A stretch of DNA of 64,000 nucleotides from Owenweeksia sp. (lineage in GTDB: Bacteria > Bacteroidota > Bacteroidia > Flavobacteriales > Schleiferiaceae). Below the pieces are notes generated by a model, which did not search any database, was not told where the DNA came from, and saw nothing but the letters and a program-made list of their open reading frames with translations. The DNA is taken from positions 310,001 to 374,000 of the forward strand of contig NZNV01000010.1 in the NCBI GenBank assembly GCA_002695025.1, given 5' to 3'. A program made the translations under genes and the position numbers. Shown piece by piece: positions 26,454 through 35,268 of this stretch; positions within the stretch are counted from its first letter, which is position 1; each line of letters opens with the position of its first letter.

Positions 26454-27326
26454 CTAAAAGGTCATAAAGTTCCTCGGGTCTACGGGATTGCCGTTATACC
26501 ATAATTCAAAATGCAGATGCGGGCCGGAGGAAAGCTCCCCGCTGTTACCGATAATACCAATGGGCTCACCCACCTTTACCAGTTCCCCTTCTTTCTTCAG
26601 TAGTGCGGAATTATGCTTGTAAATGGATAGTAGGTTCTGACGGTGTTGTAAAACCAATACGTGCCCGGTTTCGGTGGTCCAGCCACTGAAAACCACAATA
26701 CCATCCTGGGTGGCTTTGATCACCTCATTCTTTTGGGCTACAATATCCACCCCAAAATGATCCTGCTCTACATTGTATTCATTGGTAACCAAACCTTTAA
26801 CAGGAATAAAAAAGGAAATCCCCGAAAGAGGGAGGTGTGACTCATCAGCTCCTGCATCCAGGTTAAAGCGTTCTTCTTCCTCCACCATATTCCTCAAAAC
26901 AGAATCTTCGCGACTTATGGACTTATCCAGTTCAGCAGTTATGGTAGAGTCCGCCACTGCCGTATCCCCAAAGTTGATCACCGGCTTGCCGGAAATAATA
27001 TTGCGGAGGTTCAGAAGGTACCGCTGGTTAAAAGTGAGTTGTTGCTGCAGCGAGTCGGTGGTAAAGGTAAGCTCGTTAGCCTGCTTACGCAGCTCGGTAC
27101 TGGAGTACCCGGGGATATATTCCCGGAGTGGAGTAAAGGCTATGAGCAGGGTAGTGGCTGCAATTAGAAAAACGGCTCCGAAACCGCTCATCAGGAACAC
27201 ATTGAGACGGCTTAACTTTAAGGAGAGCTTTTCCTCAAAAGTGTCATCGTTCAGTATAACCAGGCGGTATTTATTCCGCAGTTTGTGAACGATCTTCTTC
27301 GGTTCAGTGCCTTTTTCCGTAGCCAT
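26454..27326 (-). CDS. M23 peptidoglycan endopeptidase, membrane-anchored
   Basis: 290 residues: a basic cytoplasmic N-terminus (1-43), one membrane helix (about 44-65), a short coiled coil (80-110), and a periplasmic LytM domain. Zinc ligands H190 and D194 (HFGVD) and H272 (HLHFE), with H238 and H270 also in place, indicate an active enzyme. This plan resembles the LmdC-type peptidases that partner bactofilins, and a bactofilin gene lies 2.8 kb away across the divergent sprE gene. ATG at 27326. Confidence 0.9.
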   Translation of the reverse strand: MATEKGTEPKKIVHKLRNKYRLVILNDDTFEEKLSLKLSRLNVFLMSGFGAVFLIAATTLLIAFTPLREYIPGYSSTELRKQANELTFTTDSLQQQLTFNQRYLLNLRNIISGKPVINFGDTAVADSTITAELDKSISREDSVLRNMVEEEERFNLDAGADESHLPLSGISFFIPVKGLVTNEYNVEQDHFGVDIVAQKNEVIKATQDGIVVFSGWTTETGHVLVLQHRQNLLSIYKHNSALLKKEGELVKVGEPIGIIGNSGELSSGPHLHFELWYNGNPVDPRNFMTF

Positions 27327-27427
27327 ATGGGCAAATATCGGAATACTAACGAAAAATAAGGCCTGTATTTTAAAAGTGGCGGAGCTTGAATAGCACGAGA
27401 TACACTATTATATTGTTCTCATTATAA

Positions 27428-27435
27428 TATTTTTG
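27428..27435 (+). promoter_or_regulatory. -7 element of the sprE operon
   Basis: TATTTTTG matches TAnnTTTG, 35 bp before the GTG start of sprE. A TTG occurs only 12 bp upstream, which is shorter than usual. Confidence 0.4.
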
Positions 27436-27470
27436 CATCTTTTCAGTTATCACAACCCTAGCTGAGTAAC

Positions 27471-30095
27471 GTGAAGCACCTAAAGCACTCTATACTACTT
27501 ATTGCCGTGGTAGCCCTTACAGGCACCGCGTGTAGACGAACCAAGGACACCTTTACCAGTCGCCTGTACCACAATATGGTGTCCAAATTCAACCCCCTCT
27601 TTAATGGAGAGCAGGCGCTGTTGCGTGGTGAAACCACGCTCAGGGAGCAGCACAAGGATAATTTTGATGAAATACTTCCGGTTTATCGATTGGGCGATGA
27701 ACAACTGGCCAGCAACATCAAGCCGGATATGGAGAAAGCCATAGAAAAAGGATCTAAGGTGATACAAGAACATTCCATGATGATCCGGAACAACCAAAAA
27801 AATAAATTTATTGACGATAGCTACCTGCTGATCGGGAAGGCACGTTTTTACCAAAAAGATTACCTGCCCGCATTGGAAACCTTCAACTTCATTGTTTTGG
27901 AGTTCCCGGAATCCAGGTCCTACCAGGAAGCACGTCTTTGGGTAGCGCGTTGCAAGACACAGATTGGCAATTACCTTTCGGCCAAGGAGGATTTTGAGAA
28001 ACTATACCGTGAAGAGGAAATGCCCAAAAGGCTGAAGGATGATGTGTATGCCAGTTATGCCCAGCTGGAGATCAACAGCGGCAGCTCGGCAGCAGCTTAT
28101 CAATTGTTAAGACAAGCTATTGATAAAACCCGGGATAAGGACCTGGAAATACGCTGGCTTTTCATTGCAGGACAGTTGCAGTCACGGATGGGGAATGACT
28201 ATGAGGCCAGCCAGATATTTGAAAAGGTTATCCGAAAAGGACCTCCTTACGAATTGTTGTTTCAGGCCCAACTCAATCGGGCCCGTAACTATGATGTGGA
28301 ATTGCAGAACCCGGCAAAGGCTTTTGACCAGTTAAAAGCCATGTTGCGTGACGATAAGAATTATGAAAACCGCGACCAGATCTACTATGTGATGGCAGAG
28401 GTGGCGGAAAAGCTGGAGGATGAAGCGCTGATGGAAGAGTACCTTAAAAAGTCCGTTCGCGTTAGTACCACCAACCAAAAACAAAAGTCACAGAGTTATT
28501 TGAAATTGGCGGAAACCAACTTCAGGAACAAGTTATACAAACAGGCGGAGGCGTATTACGACAGTACGTTTACCAACCTTCAGGAAAACGACCCCCGGTT
28601 CCGTAAGGTGAAGAGGATCAAGGAAAGCCTCAACACCCTGGTGAAAAACCTGGAAACTATTGAAACGCAGGACAGCCTGCAGGCTTTGGCCAAGCTTTCA
28701 GAAGAACAACGGAACGAGCGTATTGATGATTATATTGAAAAACTGAAGGAGGAAGAAGAGCGCAAAAAGCAGAAGGCGGAAAACCCGTATACCAACTATG
28801 CCATGAATCAGCCCGGAGGCCCGGATAATGCAGGAGGCCCCACTTCAGGAGCTCCGGCAGGCCAATGGTATTTTTACAATCAAAGTGTGCGTGGCGTGGG
28901 GGTGCGTGATTTCATCAACCGCTTTGGGGACCGTAAGCTGGAAGACAACTGGAGGCGTAAGAACAAGGAAAATACCGGCAATTTTGACGAAGGACCAAAT
29001 AACACCGCTACGGAAGCTTCCGGAGAGAACCTCAGCCAGGGCGATAAGCCGGACAAAGATCCTAAATACTCCCGGGAGGAGTACCTGAAGAATATCCCGC
29101 TTAGCCCCGAAGAAATAGCGGAAAGTCACAAGCTTATCCAGGAAGCCTTCCTGGCCGTGGGCCGGGTGTATAAAGATGACCTTAATGACTATGATGCGGC
29201 AGCCAAAGCCCTGGAAGAATTGCTGGGCCGCTATCCTGATATGGAAGAAAAAGGCCGGGTATGGTATACCTTATACCGGGTGTTCACCTTGGCCGGAGAC
29301 AATGCCAGGGCTTCGTATTATCGCGACCTTATACTGACCAATATGGCGGATTCGGAATACGCGGCCATTATCCAAAACGAAGGATCCGGTTTACCGCTTA
29401 CCGATCGCAGCGAGGCCAAAAAGGCGTATGTTGAGGCGTACCAGAAATACGAGGATGGCGCATATAAAGAATCATTGCCCCTGGCTACCCAGGGTGCGCG
29501 GAATTACCAGGATTCCAGGTATGCTCCTAAATTCCAGATGCTGAAAGCCTTTAACCAGATAAAACTGGGAAAGCGTGAGGAGTTTGTGAGTAGCCTTAAG
29601 CTGGTGATCGACCAGTTCAGTGATAGCGAAGAAGCCGAGGAAGCCCGGTCTATACTGGACCAGATGGAAGGGGTGGAGGTAAGCCCGGCAAAGACAGCCG
29701 ATAAACCGGAAGAAGCCCAAAAATCGATATACAAAGCCGAAAATACCGCTCAACATAAGTACATCGTAATACTGGGAAATGATGGTAAGGTGGTCAATGA
29801 TCTCAGGGTAAATCTTACGGATTTCAACAAACAGTTTTTTAACATTGATAACCTGAATACCAAGAGTATTTTCCTGGATATGGAACACCAGATGATCCTG
29901 GTCAGCAACTTCAACAACTCCAAAAGGGCAATGGATTATTACAATACGGTAACCAATCAGAACCTTTTAAAAGGAGCTGGGCAGACGCAGGAAGTGCAAC
30001 ATTTTGTAATTTCGTCTGATAACTTTCAGAGATTCTATAAGGATAAGAAGACTGAAACATACCTTGAGTTTTTCAGGGAAAACTACTTAAAATAA
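27471..30095 (+). CDS. sprE: Type IX secretion/gliding TPR lipoprotein SprE (PorW)
   Basis: 874 residues. GTG start gives a lipoprotein signal ending LTGTAC (C21). Many TPR-like helical pairs follow (residues about 90-420 and 540-720), separated by a Gly/Pro/Asn-rich stretch with RGVGVRDFINRFGDRKLEDNWRR. Length, lipidation and repeat layout match SprE of Flavobacterium johnsoniae and PorW, periplasmic lipoproteins needed for type IX secretion. Bactofilin follows 6 bp downstream, then the atp cluster. The call is by overall architecture; no catalytic motif is involved. Confidence 0.8.
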   Translation: MKHLKHSILLIAVVALTGTACRRTKDTFTSRLYHNMVSKFNPLFNGEQALLRGETTLREQHKDNFDEILPVYRLGDEQLASNIKPDMEKAIEKGSKVIQEHSMMIRNNQKNKFIDDSYLLIGKARFYQKDYLPALETFNFIVLEFPESRSYQEARLWVARCKTQIGNYLSAKEDFEKLYREEEMPKRLKDDVYASYAQLEINSGSSAAAYQLLRQAIDKTRDKDLEIRWLFIAGQLQSRMGNDYEASQIFEKVIRKGPPYELLFQAQLNRARNYDVELQNPAKAFDQLKAMLRDDKNYENRDQIYYVMAEVAEKLEDEALMEEYLKKSVRVSTTNQKQKSQSYLKLAETNFRNKLYKQAEAYYDSTFTNLQENDPRFRKVKRIKESLNTLVKNLETIETQDSLQALAKLSEEQRNERIDDYIEKLKEEEERKKQKAENPYTNYAMNQPGGPDNAGGPTSGAPAGQWYFYNQSVRGVGVRDFINRFGDRKLEDNWRRKNKENTGNFDEGPNNTATEASGENLSQGDKPDKDPKYSREEYLKNIPLSPEEIAESHKLIQEAFLAVGRVYKDDLNDYDAAAKALEELLGRYPDMEEKGRVWYTLYRVFTLAGDNARASYYRDLILTNMADSEYAAIIQNEGSGLPLTDRSEAKKAYVEAYQKYEDGAYKESLPLATQGARNYQDSRYAPKFQMLKAFNQIKLGKREEFVSSLKLVIDQFSDSEEAEEARSILDQMEGVEVSPAKTADKPEEAQKSIYKAENTAQHKYIVILGNDGKVVNDLRVNLTDFNKQFFNIDNLNTKSIFLDMEHQMILVSNFNNSKRAMDYYNTVTNQNLLKGAGQTQEVQHFVISSDNFQRFYKDKKTETYLEFFRENYLK

Positions 30096-30101
30096 CAAGG
30101 G

Positions 30102-30515
30102 ATGATTAAGAAGAACACACCAGAGGCCAATCAGGCCAGTAACCGGATACTCGTGGGAACATCTATTGAAGGCGAGATAAAATCCAAGGGTGATATCCGG
30201 ATTGATGGAAAGATCAAAGGAACTATAAACATTACCGGTAAACTGGTAGTGGGTGAAAAAGGGGTGGTTGAAGGAGACATTAAATGTGCTTTTGCCAATG
30301 TTTCCGGTACGCTAAAAGGGCAGTTGGAGGTAAGTGAATTGCTCACCCTTCAGGCAACCGCCAAGGTAAATGGAGACATAGTTACCAACAAATTATCTAT
30401 TGAGCCGGGTGCAGAATTTACCGGTTCCTGCAGCATGGGGTCAGTGGTGCGTGAAATAAAGAAAGATGAAGACTCCGAAGAGGGAAGACGCCAGCGAAGG
30501 GAAGAGACAGCTTAA
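30102..30515 (+). CDS. Bactofilin (polymer-forming cytoskeletal protein)
   Basis: 137 residues. A central right-handed beta-helix with regular I-G-I-GDI spacing (VGTSIEGEIKSKGDIRIDG, GVVEGDIKCAFANVSG, AKVNGDIVTNKL) and charged disordered ends. Bactofilins polymerise under the membrane and localise wall enzymes, commonly M23 peptidases. ATG at 30102. The last 50 bases overlap atpZ in another frame. Confidence 0.92.
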   Translation: MIKKNTPEANQASNRILVGTSIEGEIKSKGDIRIDGKIKGTINITGKLVVGEKGVVEGDIKCAFANVSGTLKGQLEVSELLTLQATAKVNGDIVTNKLSIEPGAEFTGSCSMGSVVREIKKDEDSEEGRRQRREETA

Positions 30516-30705
30516 CACCTACGCGCGTTATTCCAGCCTGGGCATACAAATGGCTGTAATAGTGGGTGGAGGCGCCTGGCTGGGAAACTGGCTGGACGAA
30601 AAATACCCCAGCAATCGTAAATGGTTTACCCTGGCATGTGTGCTGGTATCGGTAACCCTGGCTATTATTTACGTAATACGCCAGCTCAACAGCATGAACA
30701 AATAG
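30466..30705 (+). CDS. atpZ: AtpZ/AtpI-family protein
   Basis: 79 residues with two membrane helices (about 24-42 and 52-72). The Y-SLGIQMAVIVGGGAWLGNWLD segment is typical of AtpI/AtpZ proteins encoded ahead of F-ATPase genes; they assist c-ring assembly or Mg/Ca transport. The ATG at 30466 lies within the bactofilin gene, and the conserved segment begins only about 20 residues in, so the overlap of 50 bases seems real. Confidence 0.85.
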   Translation: MKTPKREDASEGKRQLNTYARYSSLGIQMAVIVGGGAWLGNWLDEKYPSNRKWFTLACVLVSVTLAIIYVIRQLNSMNK

Positions 30706-31095
30706 TTGGTTTTGGAAATTCTCAAACCAGTAATTAAACTGGGCTTGGGTGCATTGGCTTCTCTTCTTGTGCACCTGACTGTACGTCACTTCCAGGAAAT
30801 ACCCCTTTGGGCACACTTCATTCTGGCTGCTTACCTGGCCAACCTCTTGTTGGCCATTGGCATTACAATCTTTTTGATAAAAGCTCCGCACGGCCTTCGC
30901 AACTCGCTGGGCTTTCTCTTCATGCTGGGTAGCGGTCTTAAATTCATTTTATTTTTTGCTTTCTTTTACCCCCTGTACAAGGCTGATGGGGATATGAGCC
31001 GCCCGGAGTTTTTCACCTTTTTCATTCCGTATGCCGTATGCCTCTTCTTTGAAACTCAGTCATTAATAAGGATTTTGGGCCAGCGTAGCCCATAA
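30706..31095 (+). CDS. Small four-helix membrane protein (DUF6168-like)
   Basis: 129 residues with four hydrophobic helices (about 12-28, 35-58, 66-90, 98-120). TTG at 30706, directly after the atpZ stop; a second TTG two codons on is possible. Bacteroidota genomes carry a small uncharacterised membrane protein of this kind between atpZ and atpB, sometimes called DUF6168. The position suggests a link to ATP synthase, comparable to AtpI; not proven. Confidence 0.7.
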   Translation: MVLEILKPVIKLGLGALASLLVHLTVRHFQEIPLWAHFILAAYLANLLLAIGITIFLIKAPHGLRNSLGFLFMLGSGLKFILFFAFFYPLYKADGDMSRPEFFTFFIPYAVCLFFETQSLIRILGQRSP

Positions 31096-31129
31096 TTACA
31101 CCACACGAAAAATCGGCATATAAAATTGC

Positions 31130-31159
31130 TTGGGGGATAAAGATTAATCCTTACTTTTG
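31130..31159 (+). promoter_or_regulatory. Promoter of atpBEFHAG
   Basis: TTG (31130-31132), a 19-bp spacer and TACTTTTG (31152-31159) fit TTG-N19-TAnnTTTG exactly. The atpB ATG is 35 bp downstream. The main atp transcript therefore probably starts here, apart from read-through from sprE-bactofilin-atpZ. Confidence 0.75.
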
Positions 31160-31193
31160 CGCGGAATTTCAGAACGACTATTGAAAGTTGCCC

Positions 31194-32261
31194 ATGCAGA
31201 TCAAAAAATCACTGAGGATTGTAGCCGTTTTACTTTTTACAGCCCCTTTTCTCGCTACCGCCAGCGATGAACATGGTGAGCACGGAGAAAAGAGTTTAAA
31301 GGAAACCATTAAGGAGGATATTCAGCATCACGTTAAAGATTCTCATGATTTTCACCTTTTTACCGATGAGGAAAGTGGTACCCACGTAGGGTTTCCACTA
31401 CCGGTAATTTTGTGGGATGATGGTTTGCATGTATTCATGTCATCTGCCTTCCACCATGGAGAAGAAGTAGCGGAAAGCAATGGCAGGTACTATGCACTTT
31501 ACCACGGAAAAATATACAACACCAACGCAGCCGGTGAGCTGGAGTTTGATGAGCATGGCCACCCGGAAAACGCAAAACCGCTTGACTTTTCTATTACCAA
31601 GGGGGTAGCCAGTATCATTATCATCTCCCTTATTGTGTTCCTGATCTTCAGGGGTACCGCCAAGGTATATGGCAAAGGGCAGGTTCCCAAAGGCATTGCC
31701 AAGTTCATGGAGCCGCTGATCCTTTTTGTGAAGGACGAGATCGCCATTCCAAACATTGGTGAAAAGCATTACAAAAAATACATGAGCTTCCTGCTCACCG
31801 TTTTCTTCTTTATATGGATCGCCAACCTGGTAGGTTTAATGCCTTTTGGAGTGAACGTAACCGGTAATATTGCCGTAACCTTTGCCCTCGCAATCCTTAC
31901 CTTCCTCATTACCCAGTTCTCGGGTAAAAAAGACTACTGGAAACACATCTTCTGGATGCCAGGTGTGCCCGTACCCATGAAATTTATCCTGGCTCCAATT
32001 GAGCTTTTGGGTGTGTTTATCAAGCCTTTTGCGCTGATGATCCGTTTGTTTGCCAACATTTCTGCGGGTCACATCGTACTCATGAGCCTTATCGGGTTGT
32101 TGTTCCTGTTCCAAAACTGGTTTGCCAGAGGAGCATTCCTGGGACTCACCCTTTTCTTATCCATTATAGAACTGTTAGTGGCCTTCCTGCAGGCGTATAT
32201 ATTTACCATGCTATCTGCCTTGTACTTTGGTATGGCAGTGGAAGAACACGAACACCATTAA
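31194..32261 (+). CDS. atpB: F-type ATP synthase subunit a
   Basis: 355 residues, longer than typical because of a His-rich N-terminal region with a signal-like segment (about residues 1-24, then DEHGEHGEK). The membrane part has the essential arginine in PFALMIRLFANISAGH and the C-terminal helix LVAFLQAYIFTMLSALYF. It forms the proton half-channels against the c ring. ATG at 31194 preferred; TTG two codons upstream is possible. First gene of the main operon. Confidence 0.95.
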   Translation: MQIKKSLRIVAVLLFTAPFLATASDEHGEHGEKSLKETIKEDIQHHVKDSHDFHLFTDEESGTHVGFPLPVILWDDGLHVFMSSAFHHGEEVAESNGRYYALYHGKIYNTNAAGELEFDEHGHPENAKPLDFSITKGVASIIIISLIVFLIFRGTAKVYGKGQVPKGIAKFMEPLILFVKDEIAIPNIGEKHYKKYMSFLLTVFFFIWIANLVGLMPFGVNVTGNIAVTFALAILTFLITQFSGKKDYWKHIFWMPGVPVPMKFILAPIELLGVFIKPFALMIRLFANISAGHIVLMSLIGLLFLFQNWFARGAFLGLTLFLSIIELLVAFLQAYIFTMLSALYFGMAVEEHEHH

Positions 32262-32295
32262 TTAAAGATTTTTATTAACCGTTAATTTTTACACT

Positions 32296-32487
32296 ATGGA
32301 AATTCCAGCAATTGTAGGTGCAGGATTAGTTGTTATCGGAGCCGGTATCGGTATCGGTATGATCGGTGGTAAAGCTATGGAAGGGATTGCTCGTCAACCC
32401 GAAGCTACCAACAAGATCCAGACAGCTATGCTTATTGCAGCTGCCCTTATTGAAGGTATTGGTTTTGCTGCCTTGTTTGCAGTTTAA
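32296..32487 (+). CDS. atpE: F-type ATP synthase subunit c
   Basis: 63 residues, two helices joined by the polar loop GIARQPE. The ion-binding carboxylate is E53 (ALIEGIGF). The residue after it is Gly, not the Ser/Thr typical of sodium-coupled rings, which suggests proton coupling. The N-terminal helix carries the GAGIGIGMIGG glycine repeat. Short for the family but complete. Followed by a strong hairpin. Confidence 0.97.
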   Translation: MEIPAIVGAGLVVIGAGIGIGMIGGKAMEGIARQPEATNKIQTAMLIAAALIEGIGFAALFAV

Positions 32488-32499
32488 TTGATTGGGCAA

Positions 32500-32526
32500 G
32501 CAGCTGCAACGGTTGGTTGCAGCTGC
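32500..32526 (+). promoter_or_regulatory. Intercistronic hairpin after atpE
   Basis: GCAGCTGCAA and TTGCAGCTGC form a perfect 10-bp stem with a 7-nt loop, 12 bases after the atpE stop. No T-run follows, so it is more likely an mRNA-stabilising or partial-attenuation structure than a terminator. It would fit the need for far more c than b subunits. Confidence 0.7.
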
Positions 32527-32559
32527 CGCCTCTTTTAATTCACCCGTAAAAAATTAGAC

Positions 32560-33060
32560 GTGGAAAAATTAGTAAATGACTTTTCGGTAGGATTGTTTTT
32601 TTGGCAGACACTGCTCTTTTTGGTGTTGCTTTTCCTCCTGCGTAAATACGCCTGGAAACCTATCCTGAAAGCAGTGAATGACAGGGAATCTTCTATTGAG
32701 GATGCCTTGAACTCTGCTGCCCGGGCCCGTGAGGAAATGGAACAATTGAAGTCTGACAATCAAAAGATCCTGAATGAGGCTCGTGCCGAGCGTGACAATA
32801 TCCTTAAAGAAGCACGCGAAATAAAAGAGAGCATTATTGCTGAAGCCAGGGAAAAAGCTGGTACAGAAGCTAACAAGATCATTGAGCAGGCTCAGGAGCA
32901 GATTGAGAACCAGAAAATGGCCGCTATTACTGAGTTGAAAAACCAGGTGGCTGAAATGTCCATCCAGATCGCAGAGAAAATTCTCCGCGATGAGCTGGGC
33001 AACCAGGAAAAGCAATCGGCTTTGGTGCAGGAGCAATTGAAAGACTTTAAACTGAACTAA
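32560..33060 (+). CDS. atpF: F-type ATP synthase subunit b
   Basis: 166 residues: one N-terminal membrane helix (about 8-26) and a long charged coiled coil that acts as peripheral stalk. FFWQTLLFLVLLFLLRKYAWKPIL and the VNDRESSIEDALNSA segment are typical. GTG start at 32560, 33 bases after the hairpin. Confidence 0.95.
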   Translation: MEKLVNDFSVGLFFWQTLLFLVLLFLLRKYAWKPILKAVNDRESSIEDALNSAARAREEMEQLKSDNQKILNEARAERDNILKEAREIKESIIAEAREKAGTEANKIIEQAQEQIENQKMAAITELKNQVAEMSIQIAEKILRDELGNQEKQSALVQEQLKDFKLN

Positions 33061-33061
33061 G

Positions 33062-33619
33062 ATGGCCATAACGAAGCTGGGAAGAAGATACGCCAAGTCA
33101 CTTCTTGATCTTGCCGAAGAACTGGGCAAGATAGAAGAGGTGAAAGGTGACATTGACCAGGTGCTGGACGTGATCCGTGAATCACGTGAATTCCGCACCC
33201 TGATCAAGAGTCCTATTATCAACGCAGACAAGAAGATCGATATTTACCACGCGATCTTTAAGGACCAGTTGGGCGAACTTACCAGTAACTTTATTGACAT
33301 TATCACCCGTAAGGGTCGCGAGTCGCAAATGGAAGCCATTGCCTTGGGTTTCCAGGAGCTGTACCGCATTAAAAAGAACATTTCGAAAGCCGTGGTAACC
33401 ACCGCAACCCCCCTTAGTGACAGCCAACGTGCCGACATTAAGGCAAAACTGGTGGACGCTACCGGTCAGCAAATAGAAATGGAAGAAGTGGTGGATCCCT
33501 CTATTATAGGGGGTATAACTCTTCGTGTAGGCGACAAGCGCTACAACGGTAGCATCGCTTACCAGCTAGGCTTGCTGAAAAGGCAGTTTAAGAATAACTT
33601 ATACGTAGCAGATTATTAA
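33062..33619 (+). CDS. atpH: F-type ATP synthase subunit delta
   Basis: 185 residues (OSCP-type). N-terminal helical bundle RRYAKSLLDLAEE and the C-terminal ITLRVGDKRYNGSIAYQL segment match the family. It links the b dimer to the alpha subunits. ATG one base after atpF. Confidence 0.95.
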   Translation: MAITKLGRRYAKSLLDLAEELGKIEEVKGDIDQVLDVIRESREFRTLIKSPIINADKKIDIYHAIFKDQLGELTSNFIDIITRKGRESQMEAIALGFQELYRIKKNISKAVVTTATPLSDSQRADIKAKLVDATGQQIEMEEVVDPSIIGGITLRVGDKRYNGSIAYQLGLLKRQFKNNLYVADY

Positions 33620-33635
33620 ATAAAAGTCATCCAAA

Positions 33636-35210
33636 ATGGCAGAAGTAAAACCCGCTGAGGTTTCAGCAATTTTAAGACAGCAACTGGCCGGTTTCAAGTC
33701 GGAATCGGAATTGGAAGAAGTAGGAACCGTATTGCAGGTAGGTGACGGTATTGCCCGTGCCTATGGTTTGAGCAATGCGCAGGCCGGTGAGCTTGTGGAG
33801 TTCGAAACCGGATTGAGAGGGATTATCCTGAACCTGGAAGAAGACAACGTAGGTATCGTATTGCTTGGTGCCAATGAAAATATTAAAGAAGGTTCTTCCG
33901 TAAAGCGTACTAACCGTATTGCCTCACTGAACGTAGGCGAAGGTATGGTTGGCCGCGTGGTAGATACCCTCGGTAACCCTATTGATGGTAAAGGCCCTAT
34001 TGAAGGTGAAACCTTCGAAATGCCGTTGGAGCGTAAGGCACCGGGTGTAATTTTCCGCCAGCCGGTAAATGAGCCTCTGCAAACCGGTATCAAGGCTATC
34101 GATGCGATGATCCCCATTGGTAGGGGTCAGCGCGAGTTGATTATTGGTGACCGCCAGACCGGTAAAACCGTAGTGGCACTGGATACCATCATTAACCAAA
34201 AAGAATTTTACGACAGGGGAGAACCCGTATTCTGCGTATATGTAGCTATTGGTCAGAAAGGTTCTACCGTGGCCGGTATTGCTAAGACCCTAGAGGAAAA
34301 AGGAGCTATGGATTACACGGTAATCGTAGCCGCTAACGCTTCGGATCCTGCTCCTATGCAGTTTTACGCTCCTTTTGCTGGTGCTGCCATCGCGGAGTAT
34401 TTCCGTGATACAGGCCGTCCTGCCCTGATCGTATATGATGACTTATCCAAACAAGCGGTAGCTTACCGCGAGGTATCTCTTCTGTTGAGACGTCCTCCCG
34501 GTCGTGAGGCTTACCCTGGTGACGTTTTCTACCTGCACAGCCGCTTGTTGGAACGTGCTGCCAAAGTGATCAACGATGATACTATTGCAGCCCGGATGAA
34601 TGACCTTCCCGAATCACTGAAAGGAAAGGTAAAAGGTGGTGGTTCTATCACTGCTCTTCCAATCATTGAAACACAGGCCGGTGACGTATCTGCCTACATT
34701 CCTACCAACGTAATTTCAATTACGGACGGACAGATCTTCCTGGAGTCTGACCTGTTCAACTCCGGTGTACGTCCTGCTATCAACGTAGGTATCTCCGTAT
34801 CCCGTGTGGGAGGTAGTGCGCAGATCAAGTCTATGAAGAAAGTAGCCGGTACCCTTAAACTGGATCAGGCCCAGTACCGTGAGCTGGAGGCTTTTGCCAA
34901 GTTCGGTTCTGACCTGGATGCCGCTACCATGTCCGTGATCAACAAAGGAAAGCGTAACGTGGAGATCCTGAAGCAAGGGGTGAACAGTCCGGTAGCCGTG
35001 GAAAACCAGATCGCTATCATTTACCTGGGAACCAAGGGTCTTTTAAATAAAGTACCGGTGAACAAGGTAAAAGAATTTGAGAGCGAGTTTATCCAGTATA
35101 TGAACAACAAGCACCGCGATACCCTGGATACCCTGAAGGCAGGAAAACTGACGGATGAGGTAACCGATACCCTGGAGGCGGTAGCTAAAGATCTTACTGC
35201 GAAGTATTAG
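33636..35210 (+). CDS. atpA: F-type ATP synthase subunit alpha
   Basis: 524 residues. Walker [52 protein letters not shown]-type segment and SRLLERAAK are all present. Non-catalytic nucleotide-binding subunit of F1. ATG at 33636; codon use is biased as in highly expressed genes. Confidence 0.98.
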   Translation: MAEVKPAEVSAILRQQLAGFKSESELEEVGTVLQVGDGIARAYGLSNAQAGELVEFETGLRGIILNLEEDNVGIVLLGANENIKEGSSVKRTNRIASLNVGEGMVGRVVDTLGNPIDGKGPIEGETFEMPLERKAPGVIFRQPVNEPLQTGIKAIDAMIPIGRGQRELIIGDRQTGKTVVALDTIINQKEFYDRGEPVFCVYVAIGQKGSTVAGIAKTLEEKGAMDYTVIVAANASDPAPMQFYAPFAGAAIAEYFRDTGRPALIVYDDLSKQAVAYREVSLLLRRPPGREAYPGDVFYLHSRLLERAAKVINDDTIAARMNDLPESLKGKVKGGGSITALPIIETQAGDVSAYIPTNVISITDGQIFLESDLFNSGVRPAINVGISVSRVGGSAQIKSMKKVAGTLKLDQAQYRELEAFAKFGSDLDAATMSVINKGKRNVEILKQGVNSPVAVENQIAIIYLGTKGLLNKVPVNKVKEFESEFIQYMNNKHRDTLDTLKAGKLTDEVTDTLEAVAKDLTAKY

Positions 35211-35223
35211 TATTGAGTTTGGG

Positions 35224-35244
35224 CAGAAGGCCAAGTGCCTTCTG
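35224..35244 (+). promoter_or_regulatory. Intercistronic hairpin between atpA and atpG
   Basis: CAGAAGGC and GCCTTCTG form an 8-bp stem with loop CAAGT, 13 bases after the atpA stop and 24 before the atpG ATG. There is no T-tract, so read-through is expected. Confidence 0.55.
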
Positions 35245-35268
35245 ACTCCTCCTCTTTAAACTAACAAA

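Noticed and set aside
33179-33194. Possible third parS in atpH (TGAATCACGTGAATTC)
   Set aside because: Shares only the CACGTG centre and a few flanking bases; five mismatches to the consensus and inside conserved coding sequence.
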